The notes below the pieces were generated by a model. That model made no database searches, had not been told where the DNA came from, and saw only the letters and a list, made by a program, of their open reading frames with translations. Shown piece after piece: positions 16,905 through 26,217 of a stretch of 64,000 nt of DNA; position 1 is the stretch's first letter, and each line of letters begins with the position of its first letter. The stretch is taken from assembly GCF_030388325.1 (NCBI RefSeq), contig NZ_CP103794.1, positions 3,038,001-3,102,000 of the forward strand. The letters run 5' to 3'. Both the position numbers and the translations under genes were made by a program. The stretch is from Flavobacterium johnsoniae (GTDB taxonomy: Bacteria; Bacteroidota; Bacteroidia; Flavobacteriales; Flavobacteriaceae).

Positions 16905-17318
16905 ATGAAAAGTTTTAGATTAAAATCGGTTTTGGTAGTATTATTTTTATCAATTGCATTTGTTTCATGCAATAACGATGACGACGAAACAACGCCAGCT
17001 ACAACATCAAAAGCAGCTTTGGCAACCGAAATTAAAGGACCGGCTACAGGAAAAGTAAATGACGAATTAAGCTACGATGTAACTTATGTTGTTGATAATG
17101 CTTGCGGAGAATTTGATAAAATCTCAGAAGTGAAAATAGGAGAAGTAAAAGGTTTGCAAGTAATGGCGAAATATCCAAAAGAAGGAGTTTGCACGCAACA
17201 AGTTCCAGAACCAAAAAAGACGGTTTATAAATTCAAATCGACTACAAAAGGAACTTTCGAAATTAAATTCAAAAAATCAGAAACTGAATTCGTAACTCAG
17301 AAAGTAGTAATCGAATAA
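16905..17318 (+). CDS. Hypothetical lipoprotein
   Basis: A 137-residue protein with a lipoprotein signal peptide (lipobox ending FVSC, Cys22), followed by an acidic NNDDDE stretch of the type linked to surface export of Bacteroidetes lipoproteins. The mature part resembles a small beta-sandwich with two further cysteines (DNACGEF and GVCTQQ) that may form a disulfide. Ends with TQKVVIE. No family recognised. Transcribed alone, with a long hairpin after it. Confidence 0.7.
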   Translation: MKSFRLKSVLVVLFLSIAFVSCNNDDDETTPATTSKAALATEIKGPATGKVNDELSYDVTYVVDNACGEFDKISEVKIGEVKGLQVMAKYPKEGVCTQQVPEPKKTVYKFKSTTKGTFEIKFKKSETEFVTQKVVIE

Positions 17319-17349
17319 AAATAATATCGATTTAACATTGTAGAATTAA

Positions 17350-17399
17350 AAATCCGCTTTATTTACACTTAGTATACTAAGTATAAATAAAGCGGATTT
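17350..17399 (+). terminator. 25-bp stem hairpin after the lipoprotein gene
   Basis: 17350-17374 and 17375-17399 are reverse complements with one mismatch and no loop beyond the centre AGTATACT. The end is AAGCGGATTTC with a short T tract, so it may be a palindromic repeat as much as a terminator. Confidence 0.7.
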
Positions 17400-17486
17400 C
17401 TTGTAAGAAATATTCTTTAATTTGGAAAAAAATAATTAATATTGAATAATTAATTTAGATACCATTTTTTAACTTTTTATCCCGAT

Positions 17487-20400
17487 ATGGCAAGAACTTT
17501 ACATTCTATTACACTTTTTTTTATCACCTTTTTTTTTACAATCTCGCTTTATTCTCAAAAAGATTGGGAATTGTTAAATCCAAAACCATCTTACAAAAAA
17601 GGATTAGATATTCAATTTGTAACCGATAAAATTGGATATGTAATAAATAATACAGAGATATTAGAGACATTAGACGGAGGTGTTTCTTGGAAAAAGACGA
17701 GAAACATAAATGCAAGTAACGATCTAAGTTTTTTTAATGAAATAGGATATATAGTAGGCGATAATGGTTACGTTTTAAAATCTGAAAACTCTGGTGCAGA
17801 GTGGACTAGTGTAACTACAGGCTTTACTGGTAAATTTAATACAGTAAATGTTATAAGTAAAGATGTAGTTATTATTTCAAGTGACAATACTATTGTTAAA
17901 ACTATAGATGGAGGTCTGACTTGGAAGCAATTGATTATTCCGAATGTTAAAGTCAATAAGACATTTTTTACCACATCATTAGTAGGTCATGCAGTATGTA
18001 ATAATGGAACTATTCTTAAAACAAAAGATGGAGGTGTCTCATGGTACAAAACAGCGACTGATAATGTTATTCCTTCTAATTATTTTACCGTTTATTTTAT
18101 TAATGAAAATATTGGTTTTGCATCTAGAGAGCATAGTTATCTATATAAAACAGTTGATGGAGGAGAAACATGGACAAACGTTAAAGGTTCTTTACCAGCT
18201 TTTTATACTTTTTCTTTTCTAGATGAAAATGTAGGTTACGCTGGAGGCGAACATGGTGCAATTTTTAAAACAATAGATGGCGGATTAACGTGGACTTGGG
18301 CAAGTTTTCAGAATGCTTACATTGCTTCTACTGAGATATACGGGATTCATTTTTTAGATCACAACACTGGATTTGCAACAGGGGCTACAGGTAGAATTGT
18401 TAAAACAATAGATGGAGGGAAAAATTGGAGTCAAAATTCACCAACTCATAACGATATAAATAAATTAGAATTTTTGACAAAAGATTTAGGATATGCTCGC
18501 GTAGGAAACTCTTTTTACAAAACAATTGATTCAGGAAATAGCTGGAAACTTGCAGGATCAATTGATAATGGTACTTATAATTACTACGTCACATCATCTA
18601 AATTTTTGAATGAAAATGTTGGTTATGCGGTAACAGGATCTTTGGGATATATTTATAAAACTGTAGACGGAGGAGTTACTTGGAAAAAATTAGGTGGAGA
18701 TAATTTATGGGTTGTTAATGAAGGAATTAATACTATGAGTGTGATCAGTGAAAAAATAATTTACATAAGTGGAGGATTTAATCAGCGTAGTTTTATGAAA
18801 AGTGTTGATGGGGGAGAAACCTGGACAATCCTTTCTAATTATAATTTTTACAGAATGCAATTTTTAGATGAAAATATTGGGTATGCTCATAATACATATG
18901 ATAAGAAAGTGTACAAAACAATTGATGGAGGTAAAAATTGGTCTGTAGTTTTTACAGGAGATCAGGGTGTAAAATCGATAGATTTTTTGGATCAATATAA
19001 TGGTTACGTAATTGGTGACAATGCTATGATGTATAAGACAATAAACGGAGGTGCCTCTTGGGAGAAAATAACAATTCCTTATGAATATTACACATTTGTT
19101 AAGTTTTATACTCAAAATGTGGGATATATTTTTGATGAAGAAGGAAGTTTTTATAAAACTGAAAATGGGGGTAAAAGTTGGAAATCTTTAATGGGGTTGG
19201 AAGATAGAGCATCACTAAAAGCTGTGGCCTTTAATGATGATAGTATATATGCCTATGGAGGGTATGGGAAAATTTTTAAAAGTAAGGTAGATTTTGCACC
19301 TTATTTTCTTAATCTCGATCCTGCTGTAGATGTACATAACAGATCTGCAAATTTACCAGGTAATGTAATTTCGAATGATGGAGAAATTACAAACGTTCGA
19401 CTAGAAGTTTTAAGAAATAAAGTTATCATAAAAACTGTACAAATAGATCCAGACAATGTAAAACCAGGGTCTTCGTTAAGTTTCAAAGTCCCTGTTTTGG
19501 ATCTTATTCCAGATACATTTTATGAATATAGAATTGTAGCAGTTCGTAATAATAGTGAAATTTATAGTCAATTTTCTAATTTTAGAACAGCAAAGAATTT
19601 TAAATTTACAATTAATCCAGTTACAGATATTAATCCTACTAGTGTTTTTGTGGCTGGATCAATCTTGTCGGAAGAAGGTGATATTACTGAAATTGAAATT
19701 GAATATAGCAATAAACAAGATTTTTCAGATTACAAAACTTTTAAAACCAATGTTGTTGTAAAAGGAAATACATCAGAAGATATTTCAACAACATTATCTG
19801 ATCTAAATCCTAAAACACTTTATTACGTTAGATTAAAAGGTTTTCAAGAAGGAACTAAAATTTATAGTGATATTATTTCTTTTCAGACAAAATCAGAATA
19901 TGAAATAAATATTTACTTCCCTTATGAAACTACTGATGGAGCAGTTTTAAATGCTTATCTTATTTCAAATGAGAAAGATATTACCAATGTTGTTTTTGAA
20001 TATGGAGAGCTAAATTTTGATAAAAGTATTGCTGGAACTCCAGATAAAATATTGGGAAAAAGAGATAGTTTTGTAAGTGGAGAATTGAAAAATCTTGACA
20101 AAACTAAAGCTTATTTTTACAGAGTAAAAGCGATTTATGGAGATAAGGTAATTTATAGCAAAACAGAAATTTTAAATTACTCTAGAAAAGCAATATTATT
20201 TCTTGAAACTGCAAATTCTAATCAAAATGGCTCAGTTGAGTTAAAAGGTATTATAAATGCTGCAGGCAACTATCTTACAAATTTAGTGTTTGAATACGGG
20301 ACTACAGAAAATTTTGGTTCAAGTATTCAAACAAATCCATCATATGTTTATGGAACAAGTACTCTGAATGTTAGCGCAACCATTCAAAATGTAACCGCTA

Positions 20401-20753
20401 ATCAGAAGTATTATTATAGACTAAAAGCTAATATGGGTGGAACATTTCTCTATTCTAATACCTTATCTTTTATTAATTCAAATTTAGATGTGAATGATTT
20501 CAACTATGAAAAAAATATTTTATTGTTTCCAAATCCGACTAAAGATGTAGTAAATATTAAACTTATTGATAATAAAAAAATTGCTGCTTTAAAAGTAATT
20601 GATCAGTCGGGAAATGTACTTTCTTATGAAAAAGATGTTCGTCCAGAAGAAACTAAAATAATTGATTTTTCAGATAAGTCTACAGGAGTTTATTACATCC
20701 AATTTATTTTAGATGATAATTCAAAAATTAATAAAAAGGTAATTCGTAATTAA
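17487..20753 (+). CDS. Large secreted BNR/Ycf48-like repeat protein with T9SS sorting domain
   Basis: A 1088-residue exported protein. Signal peptide 1-23 (ending SLYSQ). Residues about 30-610 contain roughly a dozen repeats of about 45 residues with the core TIDGGKTW / TVDGGVTWK followed by LDENVGYA-like strands, the pattern of Ycf48/sialidase-type (BNR) beta-propellers, probably two propellers. Residues about 615-1000 hold fibronectin-like units with the recurring YYYRLKA / YSQFSNF pattern. The last 80 residues (LLFPNPTKDVVNIKL to KKVIRN) are a T9SS type A sorting domain. It is likely a surface or secreted binding protein; no sialidase catalytic residues were seen. Confidence 0.82.
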   Translation: MARTLHSITLFFITFFFTISLYSQKDWELLNPKPSYKKGLDIQFVTDKIGYVINNTEILETLDGGVSWKKTRNINASNDLSFFNEIGYIVGDNGYVLKSENSGAEWTSVTTGFTGKFNTVNVISKDVVIISSDNTIVKTIDGGLTWKQLIIPNVKVNKTFFTTSLVGHAVCNNGTILKTKDGGVSWYKTATDNVIPSNYFTVYFINENIGFASREHSYLYKTVDGGETWTNVKGSLPAFYTFSFLDENVGYAGGEHGAIFKTIDGGLTWTWASFQNAYIASTEIYGIHFLDHNTGFATGATGRIVKTIDGGKNWSQNSPTHNDINKLEFLTKDLGYARVGNSFYKTIDSGNSWKLAGSIDNGTYNYYVTSSKFLNENVGYAVTGSLGYIYKTVDGGVTWKKLGGDNLWVVNEGINTMSVISEKIIYISGGFNQRSFMKSVDGGETWTILSNYNFYRMQFLDENIGYAHNTYDKKVYKTIDGGKNWSVVFTGDQGVKSIDFLDQYNGYVIGDNAMMYKTINGGASWEKITIPYEYYTFVKFYTQNVGYIFDEEGSFYKTENGGKSWKSLMGLEDRASLKAVAFNDDSIYAYGGYGKIFKSKVDFAPYFLNLDPAVDVHNRSANLPGNVISNDGEITNVRLEVLRNKVIIKTVQIDPDNVKPGSSLSFKVPVLDLIPDTFYEYRIVAVRNNSEIYSQFSNFRTAKNFKFTINPVTDINPTSVFVAGSILSEEGDITEIEIEYSNKQDFSDYKTFKTNVVVKGNTSEDISTTLSDLNPKTLYYVRLKGFQEGTKIYSDIISFQTKSEYEINIYFPYETTDGAVLNAYLISNEKDITNVVFEYGELNFDKSIAGTPDKILGKRDSFVSGELKNLDKTKAYFYRVKAIYGDKVIYSKTEILNYSRKAILFLETANSNQNGSVELKGIINAAGNYLTNLVFEYGTTENFGSSIQTNPSYVYGTSTLNVSATIQNVTANQKYYYRLKANMGGTFLYSNTLSFINSNLDVNDFNYEKNILLFPNPTKDVVNIKLIDNKKIAALKVIDQSGNVLSYEKDVRPEETKIIDFSDKSTGVYYIQFILDDNSKINKKVIRN

Positions 20754-20783
20754 AAATCAGTTCCTGTAAGTGCAGAACTGTTA

Positions 20784-20813
20784 TTGCCATTCCTTTAAAA
20801 AGTATTATTTTTG
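20784..20813 (+). promoter_or_regulatory. Promoter of aguB
   Basis: TTG (20784-20786), a 19-base spacer, then TATTTTTG (20806-20813), 18 bases before the ATG at 20832. Confidence 0.75.
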
Positions 20814-20831
20814 CACTCTAAATTTTATGTC

Positions 20832-21722
20832 ATGCCGAAAAGAAAATATAAAATATCAGTAATTCAGTTAAATCTGAATGATGTTGCTGAAAATAATCTT
20901 AAAAAATGTATCAGCTGGGTAAGAGATGCTGCAAGTCAAGGAGCAGAGGTAATCTTACTTCCTGAATTATATAGCAGTCATTATTTCTGCCAAAGTGAAG
21001 ATGTAGATAATTTTGCATTAGCAGAACCATTGTACAGTACTTCATTTGTTGCTTTTAGCGAATTGGCAAAAGAATTAGGCGTTGTAATTATTGTTCCTTT
21101 CTTCGAGAAAAGAATGGCTGGAATTTACCACAATAGTGCTTATATTATTGATACAGATGGTACAGAAGCAGGTTTGTACCGTAAAATGCACATTCCAGAC
21201 GATCCGCATTTCTATGAAAAGTTCTATTTCACTCCAGGAGATTTAGGTTTTCAAGCAATTGAAACTAAAAAAGGAACTGTAGGAACATTAATTTGCTGGG
21301 ATCAATGGTATCCAGAAGCTGCGCGTATTACAGCTTTAAAAGGTGCTGAAGTTTTATTTTATCCAACAGCTATCGGATGGCATCCTAAAGAAAAAGAACA
21401 ATATGGAGAAAACCAATATGGCGCTTGGATGAATGTTATGAAAGGCCACGCGGTTGCAAATGGTGTTTTCGTTGCTGCTGCAAACAGAATTGGTCTTGAA
21501 AAATATCTTGAAGGAACTGAAGGAATTCAATTCTGGGGAGCTTCTTTTATTGCAGGACCACAAGGTGAAATTTTAGCGCAAGCTTCACACGATAAAGAAG
21601 AAATCTTAATTGCTGAGGTTGATTTAGATCTTCAAGAAAATGTTCGTCAAAACTGGCCATTCTTTAGAGATAGAAGAATTGATGCTTTTGGAGATATTAC
21701 AAAAAGAGCAATCGATAAATAA
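20832..21722 (+). CDS. aguB: N-carbamoylputrescine amidohydrolase
   Basis: Nitrilase-superfamily enzyme converting N-carbamoylputrescine to putrescine, CO2 and ammonia. The 296-residue protein has the Glu-Lys-Cys triad: LLPELYSS (Glu), YRKMHIPDDP (Lys) and LICWDQWYPE (Cys), plus the FYEKFYFTPGD block found in AguB. The ATG at 20832 is selected: the earlier TTG at 20811 overlaps the -7 box and cannot be transcribed from it. Agmatine deiminase (aguA), the preceding step, is on the same strand at 25177, with two minus-strand genes between. Confidence 0.93.
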   Translation: MPKRKYKISVIQLNLNDVAENNLKKCISWVRDAASQGAEVILLPELYSSHYFCQSEDVDNFALAEPLYSTSFVAFSELAKELGVVIIVPFFEKRMAGIYHNSAYIIDTDGTEAGLYRKMHIPDDPHFYEKFYFTPGDLGFQAIETKKGTVGTLICWDQWYPEAARITALKGAEVLFYPTAIGWHPKEKEQYGENQYGAWMNVMKGHAVANGVFVAAANRIGLEKYLEGTEGIQFWGASFIAGPQGEILAQASHDKEEILIAEVDLDLQENVRQNWPFFRDRRIDAFGDITKRAIDK

Positions 21723-21742
21723 TTCAATTTATTTACAAATAT

Positions 21743-21776
21743 AAAAAAGGCAAAATATATTATTTTGCCTTTTTTT
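21743..21776 (+). terminator. Terminator after aguB
   Basis: AAAAAAGGCAAAATA / TATTTTGCCTTTTTTT stem with T tract. Confidence 0.88.
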
Positions 21777-21780
21777 GTAA

Positions 21781-21937
21781 GCTTCGGAGAAGCAAAATAT
21801 TTATAGAACTTCAATAATACAAATGAGAAAAGCTCCAGCGGAGCGACACATTTTAACAACATAATATGTGTCGCTCCGCTGGAGCTTTATATTGTAAACA
21901 TTTTTCCTTTTCTATAAATATTTTGCTTCTCCGAAGC
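21781..21937. repeat. Double nested palindrome
   Basis: Outer arms 21781-21807 and 21911-21937 are perfect 27-base reverse complements (GCTTCGGAGAAGC core). Inside them, 21829-21851 and 21866-21888 are perfect 23-base arms (GCTCCAGCGGAGCGACAC core). Each arm also has internal symmetry. No coding capacity is apparent. Confidence 0.88.
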
Positions 21938-21960
21938 TCTATACGTATTTTTTAATAACA

Positions 21961-21996
21961 AAAAAGGTGGTTTCAATATTTGAAACCACCTTTTTA
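21961..21996 (-). terminator. Terminator after the OmpA-like gene
   Basis: AAAAAGGTGGTTTCA / TGAAACCACCTTTTT stem, ending the minus-strand porin gene; symmetric, so active in both directions. Confidence 0.85.
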
Positions 21997-22014
21997 AATA
22001 TATATAGACTAAGA

Positions 22015-23274
22015 TTATTTTACTTGGAAAGTAACTCTTCTCACGATTTGACGTGCTTCTTTAGAATTTTTGTTTACAGAAGTATCTTCTCCGTTCGCAA
22101 TTACATTCAACCTAGAAGCATCAATTCCTGCATTTACAGCTACTTTTTTCACAGCTTCAGCTCTTTTTCTAGACAATTCAGTGTTGTAATTTGTATTTCC
22201 GATTTCGTCAGCGTAACCAATAATGTCAGCAGATTTTCCTGGATTGTTTTTCAAATATTTAACTAAGAAATCAACACCAGATAAAGAAGCGTTTGTTGGT
22301 TTAGACGAATTAAAGTCGAAATAAACATTTACATAACCACCGTTAATTAATTCTTCAACAGTGTTGTTTGTATTTGTTCCAGCACCTTTCTTTTCGTAAG
22401 TTTTATCTAAATAGCTTTCTAACTCATCTGGAACACCATTTTGGTTAGTATCAATAGATTGCCCTTTTGTATTTACTGCAACTCCAGCAATACTATTTGG
22501 TTCTAAATCGTATAAATCAGCAACTCCATCTTTGTCTGAATCGATAAGACCAGTTTCGATTAAGTCCACTCTTTTTTCCAATTCTCCAATTCTGTCTTCT
22601 TCACCAACCCAGTCAGCATGTTTTGTTTGTTTTCCTAAGTAGAAAGTTAAACCGACAGAAGCATTAAGTAAAACTCCATCAAAAGAACCAGTTGTAGTGT
22701 TGCCCATTCCGTCAAAGTTCCAGTTTTGTCTTCCGTTTACAATTCCTGTTAAGTCTCCAGTTAATGCTACTCTATTGCTTAATCTAAGTTGACCTGTTAA
22801 ACCAGCAATTCCGTGAGCCATGTAATCTTGACCTCCAAAACCAGTTTCTGTACTAATTTGAGCAACTCCAAAACCACCATGAGCCAAAAGACCAAATGTG
22901 TTTGTCCATGTTTCAAAGTTTAAAGCACGTCCAACGTTTACAACTCCTTGTAAACTTGCTCTTACATAACGGCTTTCAAAATCTGGAGTATTCTTTTTCT
23001 CTTTAAATTGATCGTAACCAACATCTAATTTCAAACCAAATTTTGGATTAAACATATATCTTACACCTAAATCTCCGTGAAAGAAGTTGGCAGATTCTGT
23101 TGCGTAACCAGGAGTCATAGTTCTCGTTGGTTTGTTAACACCGCCATTAAGTTCAATAGACCATTTGTTGTATTCTTGATCTACACTTGGTTTTGTAGAT
23201 GTGGTAGCCATATTTTGTGCACCTGCGGCAAAGGATAGTAATAATAAAGAGGCTGATACTAATTTCTTTTTCAT
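22015..23274 (-). CDS. OmpA-family outer-membrane protein
   Basis: A 419-residue protein: signal peptide (1-19), an N-terminal beta-barrel (about 25-215), a short TSP3-like calcium-binding linker (DSDKDGVADLYD, DTNQNGVPDELE) and a C-terminal OmpA peptidoglycan-binding domain (about 310-419) with NVYFDFNSSKP, IIGYADEIGNTNYN and LSRKRAEAV. This is the abundant Flavobacterium OmpA/P60 type that links the outer membrane to peptidoglycan. Monocistronic, with a -7 box at 23315-23322 and its own terminator. Confidence 0.92.
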   Translation of the reverse strand: MKKKLVSASLLLLSFAAGAQNMATTSTKPSVDQEYNKWSIELNGGVNKPTRTMTPGYATESANFFHGDLGVRYMFNPKFGLKLDVGYDQFKEKKNTPDFESRYVRASLQGVVNVGRALNFETWTNTFGLLAHGGFGVAQISTETGFGGQDYMAHGIAGLTGQLRLSNRVALTGDLTGIVNGRQNWNFDGMGNTTTGSFDGVLLNASVGLTFYLGKQTKHADWVGEEDRIGELEKRVDLIETGLIDSDKDGVADLYDLEPNSIAGVAVNTKGQSIDTNQNGVPDELESYLDKTYEKKGAGTNTNNTVEELINGGYVNVYFDFNSSKPTNASLSGVDFLVKYLKNNPGKSADIIGYADEIGNTNYNTELSRKRAEAVKKVAVNAGIDASRLNVIANGEDTSVNKNSKEARQIVRRVTFQVK

Positions 23275-23314
23275 GATATCAAAAATTAAATTGTTTTTAT
23301 TTTAAACTCATGAA

Positions 23315-23322
23315 CAAAAGTA
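23315..23322 (-). promoter_or_regulatory. -7 box of the OmpA-like gene
   Basis: TACTTTTG on the minus strand, 40 bases before the ATG; no matching -33 found at 18-20 bases. Confidence 0.55.
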
Positions 23323-23427
23323 GAGCACACGTTTTAAGTATGTGTTGTATACCTAATTACATAATTTCCATGTTTTGGCTTATAATTATGAAAATTAGTT
23401 AATTAAGTGTCAATAAAAAGCAAAAAA

Positions 23428-23455
23428 AAAGAGCAAAATTAATATTTTGCTCTTT
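23428..23455 (-). terminator. Terminator after the beta-propeller lipoprotein gene
   Basis: AAAGAGCAAAAT / ATTTTGCTCTTT stem; on the minus strand it is followed by a long T run (plus-strand A tract 23419-23430). Confidence 0.85.
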
Positions 23456-23477
23456 CGAAATTTTGATAATTTTATGA

Positions 23478-24989
23478 TTATTTCAAATCTGGCTGATAAA
23501 TTTTAACAGTTCCGTCACCTTCACTGCTTACAACTAATAAACTTCTTTTAGTTGGGCTTTTTGAAGCTGGAATGAAAAGCAATCCTTCAGGAGCATCGCC
23601 TGTTTTAACGGTTTGTAAATATTGAGGAGAATTAGGATTTGTTACATCATAAGTAACAAAAGCATCAGCTCTTTCCAAACCAACAAAAAGAATGTTTTGA
23701 GAACCCATTTTTGCTACATAAACAGCTTCTGGCTCAGAACCTTTGTCATCACTTCTTTTATCGTCATAAAGTCCTAATTCATGAGCTTTTTTATCAAGAT
23801 CATTTTTACTGTCGTAAACAATTTTTCCAGTATTACCGTTCCATATTGAGAAAGATCTTGCTCCAAAACTTACTAATTCGTCTATATCTCCATCTCCGTC
23901 AGTATCGCCCATATCGGTAACAAGATTTAATCTTCCTAAATTAGCATCTAATTTTAAATTAGCATCAGGGAAAGCCGTAGCATCAAGTTTTACGCTTTTC
24001 ATTCTCTTAATATCTGTGTAAGCGTTGTATTCTCTTGCATCACCTTCGTTTGCAGTAACAAAATAAGGTACATTATTAGCAGAAAAATGACTGATTGCAT
24101 CTGGCATGAATAATCCTTTAACTTTCCAAGGATTAAAAGCAATTTTATCGTCAAGATCACTTACATCAATAGCATTTTCAGCAGTATTGTAATCTTTTAA
24201 ACCTAAAGGATAAATAGCAGTGATAGTTTTAGAAGTCAAATCAACTTTTGCAACACCATTGTTTTCTTGTAAAGTAACCCAAGCAGTTTTTGAATCGTCA
24301 GAAATTGTAATGTATTCTGGTTCAATATCCTGAGCGAAACTTTTAGCAAATTTAGAAATTCTAAATCCGTCTTTAGCTAAAGCAGCAGCTTGGTTTGCAA
24401 AAGAAGAAAAATCTAAAGTTGTAACAGTATAAGAGCTTGTTTCGATGATAGAGATTGTTCCGTTAGGATCTTGCGAATAGTCTGTATTTGGTTCTCCTTC
24501 GTTAGCAGTCATGATAAATTTTCCATCAGGAGAAAAAGTAACCATATCTGGCAAAGCGCCAACTGTAACTTGTTTGATTAAGCTATAATCTGAAGTGTTG
24601 AAAATAACTACTTTTCCGTTAGCTTGTTTATTTGCAGTAGATTCTAAAGCCACAGCTAGTTTTCCATCAAAAACAGAAACACTGTTTGCAGCGCCTGCGT
24701 AAGTTGTTAAATCAATTTTTCCAATTTTGGCTGGTTTAGTAGGATCAGTAATATCAATAACATCAATTTGGTTTACACCGCTATTGTTTACTGTAAAAAG
24801 TCTTTTAGTTTTTTCGCAATAAGCAGAGATTTCTGCGGCAGCTTCTCCACCAATTGTGATAGACCCAATTTCTTTAAAAGTTCCTGGGTTTTCGTTTGCA
24901 CCTACTTCTGGTTGGTTGTTGTTTTCATCATTATTACAGCTTGCCAAAATCAAAAGTACAGCTAATAATGAGATCGATAATTTTTTCAT
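23478..24989 (-). CDS. Choice-of-anchor I type beta-propeller lipoprotein
   Basis: A 503-residue lipoprotein (lipobox ending ILASC, Cys18, followed by NNDENNN). The mature chain is a seven-bladed-propeller-like domain of the choice-of-anchor I type (esterase-like/phytase-like in some annotations), with VTFSPDGKFIMTANEGEP, DIEPEYITIS, YFVTANEGDAREYNAY and DMGDTDGDGDIDELVSFG, the last a possible calcium site. It probably acts at the cell envelope; an alkaline-phosphatase or phytase-like role has been suggested for relatives but is not shown by the sequence. Monocistronic. Confidence 0.8.
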   Translation of the reverse strand: MKKLSISLLAVLLILASCNNDENNNQPEVGANENPGTFKEIGSITIGGEAAAEISAYCEKTKRLFTVNNSGVNQIDVIDITDPTKPAKIGKIDLTTYAGAANSVSVFDGKLAVALESTANKQANGKVVIFNTSDYSLIKQVTVGALPDMVTFSPDGKFIMTANEGEPNTDYSQDPNGTISIIETSSYTVTTLDFSSFANQAAALAKDGFRISKFAKSFAQDIEPEYITISDDSKTAWVTLQENNGVAKVDLTSKTITAIYPLGLKDYNTAENAIDVSDLDDKIAFNPWKVKGLFMPDAISHFSANNVPYFVTANEGDAREYNAYTDIKRMKSVKLDATAFPDANLKLDANLGRLNLVTDMGDTDGDGDIDELVSFGARSFSIWNGNTGKIVYDSKNDLDKKAHELGLYDDKRSDDKGSEPEAVYVAKMGSQNILFVGLERADAFVTYDVTNPNSPQYLQTVKTGDAPEGLLFIPASKSPTKRSLLVVSSEGDGTVKIYQPDLK

Positions 24990-25012
24990 GTGTTAGTTTT
25001 TAGTTTCGAGTG

Positions 25013-25020
25013 CAAAAGTA
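25013..25020 (-). promoter_or_regulatory. -7 box of the beta-propeller lipoprotein gene
   Basis: TACTTTTG on the minus strand, 23 bases before the ATG at 24989. Confidence 0.6.
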
Positions 25021-25144
25021 ATTCTGCGATTCTGGTTAAATATTAAGAATATATTATATAATCTTTAACTTAAATTTTGCAGGATATTTTCTGTGAAATA
25101 ACACATGAATTTCAATCAAATGTTTTATAATCCTAACGAATGCT

Positions 25145-25152
25145 TATCTTTG
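25145..25152 (+). promoter_or_regulatory. -7 box of aguA
   Basis: TATCTTTG matches TAnnTTTG and ends 24 bases before the ATG. Confidence 0.65.
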
Positions 25153-25176
25153 CACTTTCTAAATTAGAACGTATTT

Positions 25177-26217
25177 ATGTCAACAAATAATAGAAGGTTT
25201 CCAGCAGAATGGGAAAAACAACAAGGAATTGTTTTATGTTTTCCGCATAATGGTAATGATTGGCCAGGAAAATATGAGGCTGTTCGATGGGCTTTTGTAG
25301 AATTTATTAAAAAAGTAGCCACTTTTGAAACTGTTTTTTTGGTTGTAGCCGATGAAAAACTAAAAGAAAAAGTTGCTGATATGTTAGAAAGAGCTCGAGT
25401 AAACCTTAATAATGTTTCCTACATCATTCATAAAACCAACAGAAGCTGGATGCGCGACTCAGGACCGATTATTGTAAAAAATGGTTCGAAAAGAGAAGCT
25501 TTAAACTTTAATTTTAATGGTTGGGCAAAATATAAAAACTATCAGTTAGATAAATTTGTTCCAGGTAAAATTGCTGATTTTATTGATGTTCCGTTAACTC
25601 AGGTTACTTACAAAGGAAAACCAGTAATTGTTGAAGGTGGAGCGATTGATGTTAATGGAAAAGGAACTTTACTGACTTCAGAAGAATGTTTGATGCATCC
25701 AACAATTCAGGTTCGTAATGCTGGTTTTACAAAAGAAGATTACGAAGCGGTTTTTAAAGAATATCTTGGAGTTACGAATGTAATTTGGCTTGGTGACGGA
25801 ATTGAAGGTGATGATACGCATGGTCATATCGATGATTTATGCCGATTTGTAAATGAAGATACGATTGTAACGATTGTAGAAACAGATAAAAACGATTCAA
25901 ATTACAAACCTTTACAGGATAATTTGAAACGTCTTCAAGAAGCAAAATTAGAAAACGGAAAATCGCCTGTAATTGTTGCGCTTCCAATGCCAAAACGAGT
26001 TGATTTTGAAGAGCTAAGATTGCCCGCTAGTTATGCTAATTTCTTAATTTTGAATAATTGCGTTTTAGTGCCGACATTTAATGACAGTAACGATCGTGTA
26101 GCTTTAAATATATTATCAGAATGTTTTCCAGACAGAGAAGTAATTGGAATTAGCTGTATCGATTTTATTTGGGGATTCGGAACTTTGCATTGTTTAAGCC
26201 AACAGATTCCAGCTTAA
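25177..26217 (+). CDS. aguA: Agmatine deiminase
   Basis: Hydrolyses agmatine to N-carbamoylputrescine and ammonia, feeding AguB for putrescine synthesis. The 346-residue cytoplasmic protein of the peptidyl-arginine-deiminase fold has NRSWMRDSGPIIV, the GDDTHGHIDDLCRF substrate/catalytic block and the C-terminal GFGTLHCLSQQIP with the nucleophile Cys339. Its own promoter precedes it. Together with aguB it gives a complete agmatine-to-putrescine route; arginine decarboxylase is not in the window. Confidence 0.95.
   Translation: MSTNNRRFPAEWEKQQGIVLCFPHNGNDWPGKYEAVRWAFVEFIKKVATFETVFLVVADEKLKEKVADMLERARVNLNNVSYIIHKTNRSWMRDSGPIIVKNGSKREALNFNFNGWAKYKNYQLDKFVPGKIADFIDVPLTQVTYKGKPVIVEGGAIDVNGKGTLLTSEECLMHPTIQVRNAGFTKEDYEAVFKEYLGVTNVIWLGDGIEGDDTHGHIDDLCRFVNEDTIVTIVETDKNDSNYKPLQDNLKRLQEAKLENGKSPVIVALPMPKRVDFEELRLPASYANFLILNNCVLVPTFNDSNDRVALNILSECFPDREVIGISCIDFIWGFGTLHCLSQQIPA

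Noticed and set aside
17350..17399. Operator for the 1088-residue T9SS protein
   Set aside because: Long stem directly after the lipoprotein stop and 88 bases before the next gene; a hairpin for termination or a repeat is simpler.
20811..20831. TTG start for aguB
   Set aside because: It overlaps the -7 box, so it would not be on the mRNA.
21781..21937. Insertion sequence ends
   Set aside because: Arms are inverted but only about 100 bases apart with no transposase and no target duplication visible; a palindromic repeat is the better description.
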